A DNA stretch of 64,000 bases from Microbacteriaceae bacterium. Lineage in GTDB: Bacteria; Actinomycetota; Actinomycetes; Actinomycetales; Microbacteriaceae. Location of the stretch: positions 21,966 to 85,965 of the forward strand of contig CANBWO010000006.1 of the NCBI GenBank assembly GCA_947373155.1. Reading direction: 5' to 3'. This document shows positions 20,041 to 29,177 of this stretch, in pieces (position 1 is the stretch's first letter; every line of letters starts with the position of its first letter). The notes under the pieces are model-generated. The model saw only the letters and a program-made list of their open reading frames with translations, had not been told where the DNA came from and ran no database searches. The translations under genes and the position numbers were made by a program.

Positions 20041-21482
20041 TTGTTCAGTACCGCCCGCATCACTTTTCTGGCAACCGGAGCAGCTAACAGATTTCCGAAT
20101 CCGCGCTGACCCATGCCTCCCCCGTCTTCAATCACAACTGCCACGGCAACCTTTGGGTTGTTCGCTGGCGCAAAGCCGGTGAACCAAAGGGTGTAAGGCG
20201 AAGAACCGCCGTTTTGGGCGGTTCCAGTTTTACCCGCAACTACAACGCCCGGAATCTGTCCGTTGGAACTGACACCGTTTTGAACAGCACCAATCATCAT
20301 TTGTTTCACAAGTTTTGCCGTGTCGCTGGATACCGGCTGGGCTAGAACCTGAGGGCTTGGCTGATCCAAAATCGAGAGGTTAGAAGACTGCACGTAAGAC
20401 ACCAAGTTTGGTTTCATCATCACGCCGCCATTGGCAATGGCTGCGCTCACCATGGCAATCTGTAGCGGAGTCACGCGGTCATCGAACTGACCAAAGGCGC
20501 TCAGGCCGGTCTGCGAATCATCCATGTTGCTTGGATAAATGCTTGGGGTCACGGTTAGTGGAATCTTGAGCGCCTTACCAAAGCCAAACAGCTCGGCCTG
20601 GGCACGAATCTTGTCCTGCCCCAGAGCGATGCCCAGTTGGGCAAATGGAATGTTGCAAGACAGTCGAAGTGCATCCGCGATTGAAACCCTGGCTGCTCCA
20701 CCGCACTTGCCTTCACCCGAGTTGTAAATAAAGGTCTTGGTGCCGGGCAGTTGGAATTTGCTCGGGTTCGGGAACGTGTCGGTGGGTTTGTAGCCATTTG
20801 CCATGGCAGCCGAGGCAACAATCACCTTGAAGACCGACCCGGGCGCGTAAAGCGTGCCGCTGATGGCTCGGTTGATTAGCGGCTGGTTCACGTCGGCCAG
20901 CAACTTGGCATAAGCCGTTTGCGCCGCGGAACTGTGTGCGGCCAACGGGTTTGGGTCGAACGCAGGCTTAGAGACCATGGCCAAAATTTTGCCGGTGGAT
21001 GGCTCAATGGCCACAACCGCACCCTTTAGTTTGCCCAGCGCATCCCAGGCGGCTTTCTGGATCTTGGGCTGAATTGTTAGCTCAACCGATGCACCCGAGA
21101 CCGGGTTACCAGATAACAGCGCATTCACCTGTTCAAAGAACTGCGATGAATTCTTGCCGCTCAGGTAAGAGTTCATTGTCTGCTCGATGCCCGTGGCACC
21201 TTGATAGTTGCTGTAAAAACCGGTAACCCCCGCGTACATAGGGTCTGAGAAAACCCGACGGAAGTGGTACTGATCCGCGCTAGGCAAAGACTGCACAATC
21301 GGCATGCCGGCAACCAGCACCGCACCACGCTTGGTTTTGTAGCTGTCGTAGAGCGTGCGCACATTGCGTTGGTCGCTGTTTAGGGTGTCTGCAAAGCCAA
21401 ATTGAATCAGCGATGAAGCCACGAACAAGCTGGCAAACATGGCCATCACCACAGCGGAAATGCGCTTCAGTTCGCGGTTCAA
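20037..21482 (-). CDS. pbpA: Penicillin-binding protein (PbpA-like transpeptidase)
   Basis: SxxK 'APGSVFKV', SxN 'LSCNIPFA', KTG '[11 protein letters not shown]'. Confidence 0.95.
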   Translation of the reverse strand: MNRELKRISAVVMAMFASLFVASSLIQFGFADTLNSDQRNVRTLYDSYKTKRGAVLVAGMPIVQSLPSADQYHFRRVFSDPMYAGVTGFYSNYQGATGIEQTMNSYLSGKNSSQFFEQVNALLSGNPVSGASVELTIQPKIQKAAWDALGKLKGAVVAIEPSTGKILAMVSKPAFDPNPLAAHSSAAQTAYAKLLADVNQPLINRAISGTLYAPGSVFKVIVASAAMANGYKPTDTFPNPSKFQLPGTKTFIYNSGEGKCGGAARVSIADALRLSCNIPFAQLGIALGQDKIRAQAELFGFGKALKIPLTVTPSIYPSNMDDSQTGLSAFGQFDDRVTPLQIAMVSAAIANGGVMMKPNLVSYVQSSNLSILDQPSPQVLAQPVSSDTAKLVKQMMIGAVQNGVSSNGQIPGVVVAGKTGTAQNGGSSPYTLWFTGFAPANNPKVAVAVVIEDGGGMGQRGFGNLLAAPVARKVMRAVLNK

Positions 21483-22867
21483 ATCGACACCGCCCTGGTT
21501 GCGCCACCGGCGCTGTCGGATACCCGCAGCAACAGGCCAACAATGATCCAGTTGGCAAGCAACGATGAACCACCCGCGGCCAAGAAAGGAGTGGTAAGAC
21601 CGGTTAGCGGCACCACTCTGGTGACACCGCCAATCACAATAAAGGTTTGCAACGCAACCACAAAAGACAACCCTGTGGCCAGTAGCTTGCTGAAGTCATC
21701 CGGGTGGGTGAAGCCAATGCGGATTCCGCGCGAAACCATGAGCACGTAAAGCACCAGTATGCAGAAGAAGCCGGCCAGACCAAGTTCCTCACCCAGGCTG
21801 CTAATAATGAAGTCGCTTTCGGCAAGGGGAACCAGCTGAGGCAATCCGCCACCCAAGCCGGCACCCAACAACGAGCCATGTGCCAGACCAAAGTTTCCCT
21901 GAGCCAACTGGTAGCTGCCGCCGATTGCGTTGTAGTTAGCCGGGTCAAACGGGTTTAGCCAGGCGTTGATTCGACCCGACACATAGGTCATTAGTCGCCC
22001 GGCAACTAGGGCCCCGGTCACAAACATTCCCAGCCCAACCACAACGTAAATGCTGCGACCGGTGGCCAAATAGATCATCACAATGAAGAGTCCAAAGTAA
22101 AGCAGGCTGGTACCCAGGTCTCTTTGGAACACCAAGATGCCCAAGCTGGCTGCCCAGATCAGCAAAATTGGGCCAAGCTCGCGGGCGCGCGGTAGTCGAA
22201 TACCAAGGATGCGCCTGCCCACAAGCGCCAAAGAATCGCGGCGGCTGACCAGGTAGCCGGCAAAGAAAATGGTTAGCGCTATTTTGGCTAACTCACCCGG
22301 TTGGAAAGTGAACTGCCCGATTCCAATCCAAAGGCGAGCACCATTGATGGTCTTACCCAACCCCGGAACCAGCGGAGACAACAACAGGGCGGCACCAATC
22401 ACCATGGCTATGTAAACGTAGCGACGCAGGAACAGGTGGTTGGGAATAAAGAACACCACCAGCATGGCGATCAAAATGGCGATGCAGGTCCAGGCCACCT
22501 GCTTGCCGGCAAAAAGATTGGTCTGGTGCTGTGCGATTCTGGCTAGGTCTAGCCGGTAAATTTCGGCGATGCCAAGGCCGTTGAGCACCATGGCAACCGG
22601 CAGCAGAATAGGGTCTGCCTCGCTGGCGCGCATTCTTAGTAGAACGTGAAAAGCTAAAGCCAACAGGGTCACCGGAAGCCAGTACACCCAGAAATCAGAA
22701 CGCAAAATAGCAATTGTGCTCAGTTGAATCTGCGCCAACTCATAGGCATTGATTCCCACTGCGAACAGCAACAGCGCTGCCTCCACGTTCCTGCTGCGAG
22801 GAACAATGCGAATAATCCTGCCGATAGCGGCGGTGTTCAAAGACTGGGTGCGTGGCTTATTTGGCAT
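21479..22867 (-). CDS. rodA: FtsW/RodA/SpoVE family SEDS glycosyltransferase
   Basis: Multi-TM; 'FQPGELAKIALTIFFAGYL', 'FIISSLGEELGLAGFF'; adjacent to pbpA. Confidence 0.94.
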   Translation of the reverse strand: MPNKPRTQSLNTAAIGRIIRIVPRSRNVEAALLLFAVGINAYELAQIQLSTIAILRSDFWVYWLPVTLLALAFHVLLRMRASEADPILLPVAMVLNGLGIAEIYRLDLARIAQHQTNLFAGKQVAWTCIAILIAMLVVFFIPNHLFLRRYVYIAMVIGAALLLSPLVPGLGKTINGARLWIGIGQFTFQPGELAKIALTIFFAGYLVSRRDSLALVGRRILGIRLPRARELGPILLIWAASLGILVFQRDLGTSLLYFGLFIVMIYLATGRSIYVVVGLGMFVTGALVAGRLMTYVSGRINAWLNPFDPANYNAIGGSYQLAQGNFGLAHGSLLGAGLGGGLPQLVPLAESDFIISSLGEELGLAGFFCILVLYVLMVSRGIRIGFTHPDDFSKLLATGLSFVVALQTFIVIGGVTRVVPLTGLTTPFLAAGGSSLLANWIIVGLLLRVSDSAGGATRAVSI

Positions 22868-24117
22868 CAGCCACCAACCTGGGTCAGTGCGGCTATTTCG
22901 CGGAGCGCATCCTTGTAATCGGTGGCAATGATGGTCTGCTCAATGGCTGCCTGCTGGAAAGGCGTTAGGGCACTTACATCGATGCTGGTTTCACGGTAAA
23001 GGTGGCTGAACTTGATTGGCCCGAGCGACTCGTGAATGCCCTGGTAAACCGCAATCTTGCCGTTGAACTCGCCAACGTAAAAGCGGGTCTGGGTGTACTG
23101 GTAACCCAGAGTTAGCACGCCCACACCCAACAGGCTCAGCAGAACCACAATCAGCAACTGGCGCAGGCGATGGTTACGAATCTTGGTGCGGGTTTGGCTG
23201 AGGATGTAGTCCAGGTATTCGTCTGACTCGGGCTGGTAGGCGGCTGGGTCTTGGCTGAGACCAAGTAGGTCGGGTAGAAGGCGCGGGTTAAAGATGCGCA
23301 GAAGCCTGTTACCGCGATGGTCGTCGATCACGATCTCGTTGGCCGCCGAACCCACGTACTGAGCCGATGGCAAAAAGTCGCTTTCCACGTTTGGTGCCAG
23401 AACATCAACCACGACCACGGTCACGTTGTCTGGAGCGCCATATTCCAGGGCCTCGCTAACCAAAAGGTCGCAGGCTTCCTCCGCATGGGCGTGGCTGTTC
23501 AAAATGCCGCCCATGATGTTCTCGGGCACGAAACCGCAAAGGCCGTCGCTGCATAGCAACCAGCGGTCGCCCGGCTTGGTTTCAAGCGTGAAGGCGTCTA
23601 TCTCGGGTTGTTCTTCTATATCTCCAAGCACGCGCATCAACACACTGCGCCTCGGGTGAGTCAGGGCTTCTTCCGGTGTGATTCGACCAAGGTCAACCAA
23701 ACGCTGCACAAAAGTGTGGTCAATCGTGACCTGCTTCAGCTCGCCATCGCGGCTTAAATAAACTCGTGAATCACCGATGTGGGCGATGTTGACCTGATTG
23801 TCGGTGAATAAAATTCCGCTGAAAGTGGTGCCTAGGCCGGCTAGCTCGCCGTGTTCTTTCACGGTCTGGCCAAGCGCGCGGTTGGCCTCCTGCATGCTGT
23901 GAACCAGAGACTTTTTAGCCGCCTCAGGGGTGGCAAAGACGCCGTCGATTTGAGCCACTCGCTGGCTCACCAGTGCGCTGGCAATGTCGCCTCCAGCGTG
24001 CCCGCCCATTCCATCGGCTACAAAAAACAGTTGGTAACCCGAGTAACCGGAATCCTGGTTGCTCTTACGAACTCGTCCGATATCGGACAGTGCGTGGCTG
24101 ACTGTCTTGATGGCCAT
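22867..24117 (-). CDS. pstP: PP2C-family Ser/Thr phosphatase
   Basis: 'VADGMGGHAGGDIAS', 'IGDSRVYL', 'LCSDGLCGFV'; C-terminal TM. Confidence 0.94.
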   Translation of the reverse strand: MAIKTVSHALSDIGRVRKSNQDSGYSGYQLFFVADGMGGHAGGDIASALVSQRVAQIDGVFATPEAAKKSLVHSMQEANRALGQTVKEHGELAGLGTTFSGILFTDNQVNIAHIGDSRVYLSRDGELKQVTIDHTFVQRLVDLGRITPEEALTHPRRSVLMRVLGDIEEQPEIDAFTLETKPGDRWLLCSDGLCGFVPENIMGGILNSHAHAEEACDLLVSEALEYGAPDNVTVVVVDVLAPNVESDFLPSAQYVGSAANEIVIDDHRGNRLLRIFNPRLLPDLLGLSQDPAAYQPESDEYLDYILSQTRTKIRNHRLRQLLIVVLLSLLGVGVLTLGYQYTQTRFYVGEFNGKIAVYQGIHESLGPIKFSHLYRETSIDVSALTPFQQAAIEQTIIATDYKDALREIAALTQVGG

Positions 24118-24126
24118 TTGGTAGGC

Positions 24127-24666
24127 CTAGGCTCTCAGCTCAAAGACAGTGTTGCCAATCTGAACGGGAACACCAATCTTTACGGTCACCGGGGTTCCAA
24201 CGCGCTTGCCATTTACATAGGTGCCGTTGGTGGAGTTCAGGTCTTGAATCAGCCAGTCGCCGTTCATCAGAACCAGCTTGGCGTGGTGGGTACTGGCGAA
24301 CTCATCGCGAATAACTAGGTCGGCGTTATCGGCTCGTCCAATAGAAATTTCGCGGCGGTCTAGGCGCAGTTCCTGGCCTTTGCGAGCCCCCGCGGTAATG
24401 GATAGCTTGCTGGCAATGATCTGTGGTTCGCTGCCTTCGAGGTCGATGGTTGGTATGCCACCGGTGTCGGTTGGAGCAGGAGTGTTCAGCGGTGCGGCTG
24501 GAATAACAGGAGCCGAAACCACAACCGGGGCGTTGGCCTCGGCCACACGGGAGACCACTTTTTGACCAAAAAGATCTGCGCGAATCACACTCATGATGCT
24601 AAAAACAAAAATCCAGAGCACGGCCAGAAAACCAACCCGCACCAAGAACAGCGCGAGGTCACTCAT
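24127..24666 (-). CDS. fhaB: FHA-domain protein FhaB/FipA-like
   Basis: N-terminal TM; FHA core 'ISIGRADNADLVIRDEFASTHHAKLV...LNSTNGTYVNG'. Confidence 0.93.
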   Translation of the reverse strand: MSDLALFLVRVGFLAVLWIFVFSIMSVIRADLFGQKVVSRVAEANAPVVVSAPVIPAAPLNTPAPTDTGGIPTIDLEGSEPQIIASKLSITAGARKGQELRLDRREISIGRADNADLVIRDEFASTHHAKLVLMNGDWLIQDLNSTNGTYVNGKRVGTPVTVKIGVPVQIGNTVFELRA

Positions 24667-25342
24667 TAGGCACCGACTTAGCTATGACCCGGAAAACAAA
24701 CTCGCTGTGTCCCGCGTTGATTACGGTGTCGCCTTTAATGCCAATTTCAGTGATGGTTCGGCCGGCTACCTTGGTGCCATTGGTGGATTTCAAGTCGCGC
24801 ACGCCGGCGTTCTTTCCATCCCAAACCACTTCAAAGTGATTGCGGCTAAGGCCCTTGTCGTCGATTTGAATATCTGCGCTAGCGTCGCGGCCAACCACGG
24901 TCCGGGCTTTAGTGAGCAGGTAGCGCTTTCCCGCAACGTCTAGAGCCGGAGCCCACTGCACCTTTAACTCTTGGGTGAGCGATGCCACCTCAATGCGGCC
25001 AATGGGCAGAGTTCCATCTTGGGCCAGCGTGATTACAAGTGCGGCACCAAACTGAAAACCCTGTTTCTTGGCGTGACGAGTGACCGATTCGGTTAGCTCG
25101 GCAATCAAAGGCTGACCAAGCACTGCCATGCGCTCAAAATCTGGGGTAGAAAGGCGAACCCTAAAACTGTTGGGAGCCAAAATGCGATCGCGGTCCAGGA
25201 TGCTGCTCTTGGAGTCCATCTCGTTTTTGATCGCAGACGCGATTTCTATGGACTGGAGGTCGCTTTTAAAGGTCTTGGTAAACGCGCCAGTGACCAGGCG
25301 TTCCAATCCCTTTTCAAAGTTCTCTAGAAAACCCAATGCCAT
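24659..25342 (-). CDS. fhaA: DUF3662 + FHA-domain protein FhaA-like
   Basis: N-term 'GFLENFEKGLERLVTGAFTKTFKSDLQ'; FHA 'VVGRDASADIQIDDKGLSRNHFEVVW...LKSTNGTKVAG'. Confidence 0.93.
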   Translation of the reverse strand: MALGFLENFEKGLERLVTGAFTKTFKSDLQSIEIASAIKNEMDSKSSILDRDRILAPNSFRVRLSTPDFERMAVLGQPLIAELTESVTRHAKKQGFQFGAALVITLAQDGTLPIGRIEVASLTQELKVQWAPALDVAGKRYLLTKARTVVGRDASADIQIDDKGLSRNHFEVVWDGKNAGVRDLKSTNGTKVAGRTITEIGIKGDTVINAGHSEFVFRVIAKSVPNE

Positions 25343-25453
25343 CCTTAGTTAAAGCCTGTTTATGAGTTTAACCGTTGCCAGCCATATTTGGCGTGGCGAG
25401 CCAGCGTGGGGCTCTGATAATCTTCTTAAGTTGCCTCAAAAAACGACTCATCC

Positions 25454-25539
25454 GCGCGGGTGGCGAAATGGCAGACGCGCTGGCTTCAGGTGTCAGTGCC
25501 CGCAAGGGCGTGTGGGTTCAAGTCCCATCCCGCGCACCA
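25454..25539 (+). tRNA. tRNA-Leu (CAG), CCA encoded
   Basis: Acceptor GCGCGGG/CCCGCGC, anticodon stem CTGGC/GTCAG with loop TTCAGGT, long variable arm, GGTTCAAGTCC T-arm, 3' CCA. Confidence 0.95.
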
Positions 25540-25699
25540 ACCCCCCTATTCCTGAGTGCCAGCTGTGCGCTTTCTATAAAAGTGCTGGCAGGTTTGGCAT
25601 AAAACTCTGAGTTTCCTGGGGTGAGCCCCAGCCAAAAAATAGCCTCGACTTATCGATTGAATGCAAACCCCGTCAATCGCTCAAGAAAGAGGAACTCCC

Positions 25700-26578
25700 A
25701 TGAAGAAATCGGTTTTGTTCACCACTACCGCAGCCACTTTGGGTCTGGCCACAGTTTTGACCTTCGCGGCGGTATCGCCATCCATGGCTAAATCAAGCAA
25801 GCACTCCAACACCGGCTCCAACTCGGCAACCGTAAAAAGTGCCGGCGCCAGCTTTGGCCCTGGCGCTGTCTCAGGCGATGTCCACGTGGCACCTAAGACC
25901 ACTGCGCTAACCATCACTCTTACCAATGTGCCTTCCGTTTACACCGATGCCGCCGCTCTTGGTAAAAAGCTGATCGTCAAGGTTGTGCCTTTGGCAGCCG
26001 ATGCCACCAGCGCACCAGCCACGGCTCCGGTACCTACCTTTGGCGGCAAGCCTGAAAGCGGCGATGTTCGCCCGGGTCTACCAGCTGGAGCACCTGCTTT
26101 TGGTAAGGGCCATGGCCCTCATGGCCACGGAGATCACGATGGCCAGTTCAGCATCACTAGCGGCGATGTTCGCCCTGCTCCACCGGCAGGCACACCTGCC
26201 CCTGGAGCCGCACCTAGCTTTGGCGCACCAGACAACGATGGCGATGGCCCCGCATTTGGTAGTCAGGGTGGACAGCACGAGGGCGGACGCGGACACGGCC
26301 GTGGCGGCTTTGGCCCATTCGGTCAGGCCAGCACCTTCACCCTGAGCGGTAACACTTTGACCGGCCAGATTCAGATCCCGGCCGCGCCGGTAGCTGGCAC
26401 GCAAAACTTTGCGGTCTACATCTCTATTGCAGCCGATGGCACAACAGGTCTTGCAGCCCAGAGCGGAACCCCGGTATTTGTGGTTGCTACCACCGATGCC
26501 TCCGGCAACGTAACCCTGAGCAAGGCTTCTGGTTTGGTAACAATCGACCTGAGCAAGAACACCGGCACCGCTAAATAG
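25700..26578 (+). CDS. Secreted His/Gly/Pro-rich hypothetical protein with a repeated SGDVRP module
   Basis: Signal peptide 'MKKSVLFTTTAATLGLATVLTFAAVSPSMA'; ORF track starts at 25661 but ATG 25700 follows an AAGAGG RBS. Confidence 0.75.
   Translation: MKKSVLFTTTAATLGLATVLTFAAVSPSMAKSSKHSNTGSNSATVKSAGASFGPGAVSGDVHVAPKTTALTITLTNVPSVYTDAAALGKKLIVKVVPLAADATSAPATAPVPTFGGKPESGDVRPGLPAGAPAFGKGHGPHGHGDHDGQFSITSGDVRPAPPAGTPAPGAAPSFGAPDNDGDGPAFGSQGGQHEGGRGHGRGGFGPFGQASTFTLSGNTLTGQIQIPAAPVAGTQNFAVYISIAADGTTGLAAQSGTPVFVVATTDASGNVTLSKASGLVTIDLSKNTGTAK
26057..26175 (+). repeat. Direct repeat AGCGGCGATGTTCGCCC (26057-26073 and 26159-26175) flanking the His-rich segment
   Basis: 17-nt exact repeat, encoding SGDVRP twice. 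Confidence 0.85.
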
Positions 26579-26590
26579 CAAAAACCTGGC

Positions 26591-26630
26591 AAACCCCGAT
26601 CCCTGTGAGTTTCATTTGGGTCGGGGTTTT
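26591..26630 (+). terminator. Intrinsic terminator after the secreted protein gene
   Basis: AAACCCCGA(T)CCC ... GGGTCGGGGTTTT. Confidence 0.85.
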
Positions 26631-26694
26631 CCCTAGGTATTTATTGGCTATGGGCATACCGTTAGTAGCGAAAAGTTGATGAAGAGAAACAATA

Positions 26695-26745
26695 TTTCGT
26701 ACATCGTTTCGTAAAAACGAAGGCGCAGATTGCAAATAGTTTCGA
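26695..26745. promoter_or_regulatory. TTTCGTA direct repeats upstream of the response regulator
   Basis: TTTCGTA at 26695-26701 and 26707-26713 (12-bp phase), inverted ACGAA at 26717-26721, TTTCGA at 26740-26745. Confidence 0.35.
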
Positions 26746-26791
26746 CTTGTGGCAACTTTTAGCACGGGGGCCCGAGCGAAAGGTTTACACC

Positions 26792-27430
26792 ATGACAAGC
26801 AAAGTCCTACTTGTAGAAGACGAAGCACTGCTTTGCGATCTTCTTGTTGGCTCGCTCAAGCGAGCAGGCTACGACGCAATTGGTGCCACCACTGCCAGCC
26901 AGGCCCGCCAGATTGCCGGCACCTTTAAGCCAGACGTAGCCGTCTTGGATATCGACCTTGGTCAAGGCATGAACGGTGTTGACCTAGGTTTCGCCCTGAC
27001 CAAGCAAGACAAAGAGATTGGTTTGGTCTTTCTAACTCACCTAACCGAACCTCGCCTCTTGGGCATTTCAAACGCAGCTATTCCTGCTGACGCGGCGTAC
27101 CTGCACAAAGATCGCATCAGCGACACCACAACTTTGTACAGCGCCATTGAGTCTGCTGCGGCAGGGCGCGTTGGCGTGGGTCACAGAAACCACACCGGGG
27201 CAAGTCACCGTTTGGCAAAACTTACCGATTCCCAACTGGACATTTTGCGCATGGTTGCCAAGGGAATGACTAACCAAGAAATCGCAGCCGAGCGCGGAAC
27301 CACAGTTCGGTCGGTTGAAATCACACTGAACCGTGCACTGGATCGTGCGGGTCTTTCAGAAGATCCAGGTAATCACCGAGTGAACGCGGTTCGTGAGTTC
27401 ATTCGCGTTGCCGGGGTTCAGTCCCGCTAG
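26792..27430 (+). CDS. NarL/LuxR-type response regulator
   Basis: Receiver 'LLVEDEALLCDLL', phosphoacceptor 'VLDIDLG'; C-terminal HTH 'LTDSQLDILRMVAKGMTNQEIAAERGTTVRSVEITLNRAL'; start ATG 26792. Confidence 0.9.
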   Translation: MTSKVLLVEDEALLCDLLVGSLKRAGYDAIGATTASQARQIAGTFKPDVAVLDIDLGQGMNGVDLGFALTKQDKEIGLVFLTHLTEPRLLGISNAAIPADAAYLHKDRISDTTTLYSAIESAAAGRVGVGHRNHTGASHRLAKLTDSQLDILRMVAKGMTNQEIAAERGTTVRSVEITLNRALDRAGLSEDPGNHRVNAVREFIRVAGVQSR

Positions 27431-27434
27431 TTCC

Positions 27435-29174
27435 ATGAAGCGGATTATCGAGGGATTCAACCTCGAACTTGCAGGTACCAAGGATTTCTGGCGACCAGAT
27501 TTCTTTGTATTGATGGCGATTGTGAACGTCTTATTCACTTTGGTTTTAGACGGCGGACCGAGCGCTACCAAGTTTGGAAGCGTCATTCTCACCAGGCTTC
27601 TTGTGACCTGTGCCAACATCTGCATAGCTTGGCTACTAAGTACTTGGTTCTACGACAAACGCAGAACCCTTCGAGCAGGATTTATTTTTAACCTCACTGT
27701 CGTGGAGTTCATGGTCTTCTTCGGGAACATAGCTATGATTTTTATGCTCCAAGCACTCGGAATCAGTAACTCCGTACACCCGGGAAACCGCCTTGTTGGG
27801 GCGGCGTTGGTTGGTCCTGTGCTTTTCTTTGCGTCGGTTTATATTTTGGATGCCTCCTACACAAAAACAAAACTGCGAATTCGTGTTCTTAATCTTCTTC
27901 AGCAGGTCCGTTACCTTGAACTTCACACCGATGACGTTGTCTCCAAGGAACGTATCAGGCTCGCGAACCAGGTGCGCACAGCACTCGCCCCAAAGATTAT
28001 GTACGCAAAGAATTTGGTTGGCGGCCTTCACAGCGCCGAGGCGATTAATGTTCTAAGGTTTCTGAATCAGTCCGATGTGAGACCTCTGGCAAACGAGATT
28101 TCTTGGCAGCTGGATTCCCAGCCAGAAACAGCGAGCCTGGAAAAACCGCGCCTGATATTTTCGGTTCAGTCTTTCAACCTTGAGGCCACATTGCGGCCAT
28201 CGGTGTTTCTAATTCTAGAAGTCATTACTTACGTCTCTTTGGCTGGCATGGCAAGGCAACTCCCCGATTTTCATGTGCTGGCGAGCTTGGTTGCCGGTTT
28301 TGTATTTCTGGTTGCACTCAAACTCTCACTACGATTTGCTCCAGCCCGGCTCAGCAAACTTAGATTTGTGCCAATTGTTGGATTACTAGTTCTGGTTTTG
28401 GCGCTCACTCTGGGACTATCGCTCTGGATCGACAAGATTTTCCACGGTGAGGAGGCAATGTTTTCTTTGGCTTCTTTGGTGGGCACAGTTACTAATTCTT
28501 TTTCCATTTCTGCCGCAATGGCAATGACTGGTCAGCAGGCAAAACGTCTTTTGGGGCAGTTGGAAGATCTGGAACAAAACCTGAAACTTCATGTTTCGAG
28601 GCTTAGGCAGAAACAGTGGGTAAGCAGACAAGAGGTGGTTTCCCAGGTTCACGGCCAGGTTCAGGGAGCGATTGTGGCGGCACTCACTCGCTTGGGGCAC
28701 ACCGACGACCCCTCTCAGGTCGAGAAAGCCAAAGCCGATTTGGATCGAGCGCTTAACTCCTTAAACGAGCACACCTCACAGACTGCGAACATCAGAGAAT
28801 CCTTAGACGACCTGGCTTCTGCGTGGGAGGGAGTCTGCCAAATTGAGCTACAACTGGATGCCGAGGCCGAGGCCAACTGCAACCGCAGTGCCACAACAGC
28901 GTTTGTGGTAGGCGCCTTGGTTACGGAAGGCATAGTAAACGCGGTCAGGCACGGCGATGCAAAGACGGTGCAAGTATCGCTTCAAACGCTCTCGCCCGGA
29001 CTACTTAGTTTGCGTTTGACCGACGACGGTCAATTGGAACCAGCATCGGTGCCGGGCAATGGCTCGAGGCTCATGACCGACCTCAGTACCGCCTGGTCGC
29101 TAAAGCGAATCGACAGCAAAACGGTTTTGGAAATCGTAATTCCATTGGCGTACTCGTCAGAAAGCGTCAGCTGA
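27435..29174 (+). CDS. Atypical membrane sensor histidine kinase, paralog 1
   Basis: N- and mid-protein TM segments; 'SQVHGQVQGAIVAALTRL' (HisKA_3-like), N-box 'EGIVNAVRHGDA', 'DDGQ...GNGSRLMTDL' ATPase motifs; ORF track start 27393, ATG 27435 preferred. Confidence 0.78.
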   Translation: MKRIIEGFNLELAGTKDFWRPDFFVLMAIVNVLFTLVLDGGPSATKFGSVILTRLLVTCANICIAWLLSTWFYDKRRTLRAGFIFNLTVVEFMVFFGNIAMIFMLQALGISNSVHPGNRLVGAALVGPVLFFASVYILDASYTKTKLRIRVLNLLQQVRYLELHTDDVVSKERIRLANQVRTALAPKIMYAKNLVGGLHSAEAINVLRFLNQSDVRPLANEISWQLDSQPETASLEKPRLIFSVQSFNLEATLRPSVFLILEVITYVSLAGMARQLPDFHVLASLVAGFVFLVALKLSLRFAPARLSKLRFVPIVGLLVLVLALTLGLSLWIDKIFHGEEAMFSLASLVGTVTNSFSISAAMAMTGQQAKRLLGQLEDLEQNLKLHVSRLRQKQWVSRQEVVSQVHGQVQGAIVAALTRLGHTDDPSQVEKAKADLDRALNSLNEHTSQTANIRESLDDLASAWEGVCQIELQLDAEAEANCNRSATTAFVVGALVTEGIVNAVRHGDAKTVQVSLQTLSPGLLSLRLTDDGQLEPASVPGNGSRLMTDLSTAWSLKRIDSKTVLEIVIPLAYSSESVS

Positions 29175-29177
29175 GAG

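Noticed and set aside
25614-25631. CTGGGG-TGAG-CCCCAG hairpin before the secreted protein gene, as a riboswitch or terminator
   Set aside because: Short isolated stem followed by CCAAAAAATAG without a U run on the plus strand; insufficient evidence for either.
26057-26175. Possible CRISPR-like repeat pair
   Set aside because: Only two 17-nt copies, in frame within a coding sequence with amino-acid level similarity between flanks; not an array.
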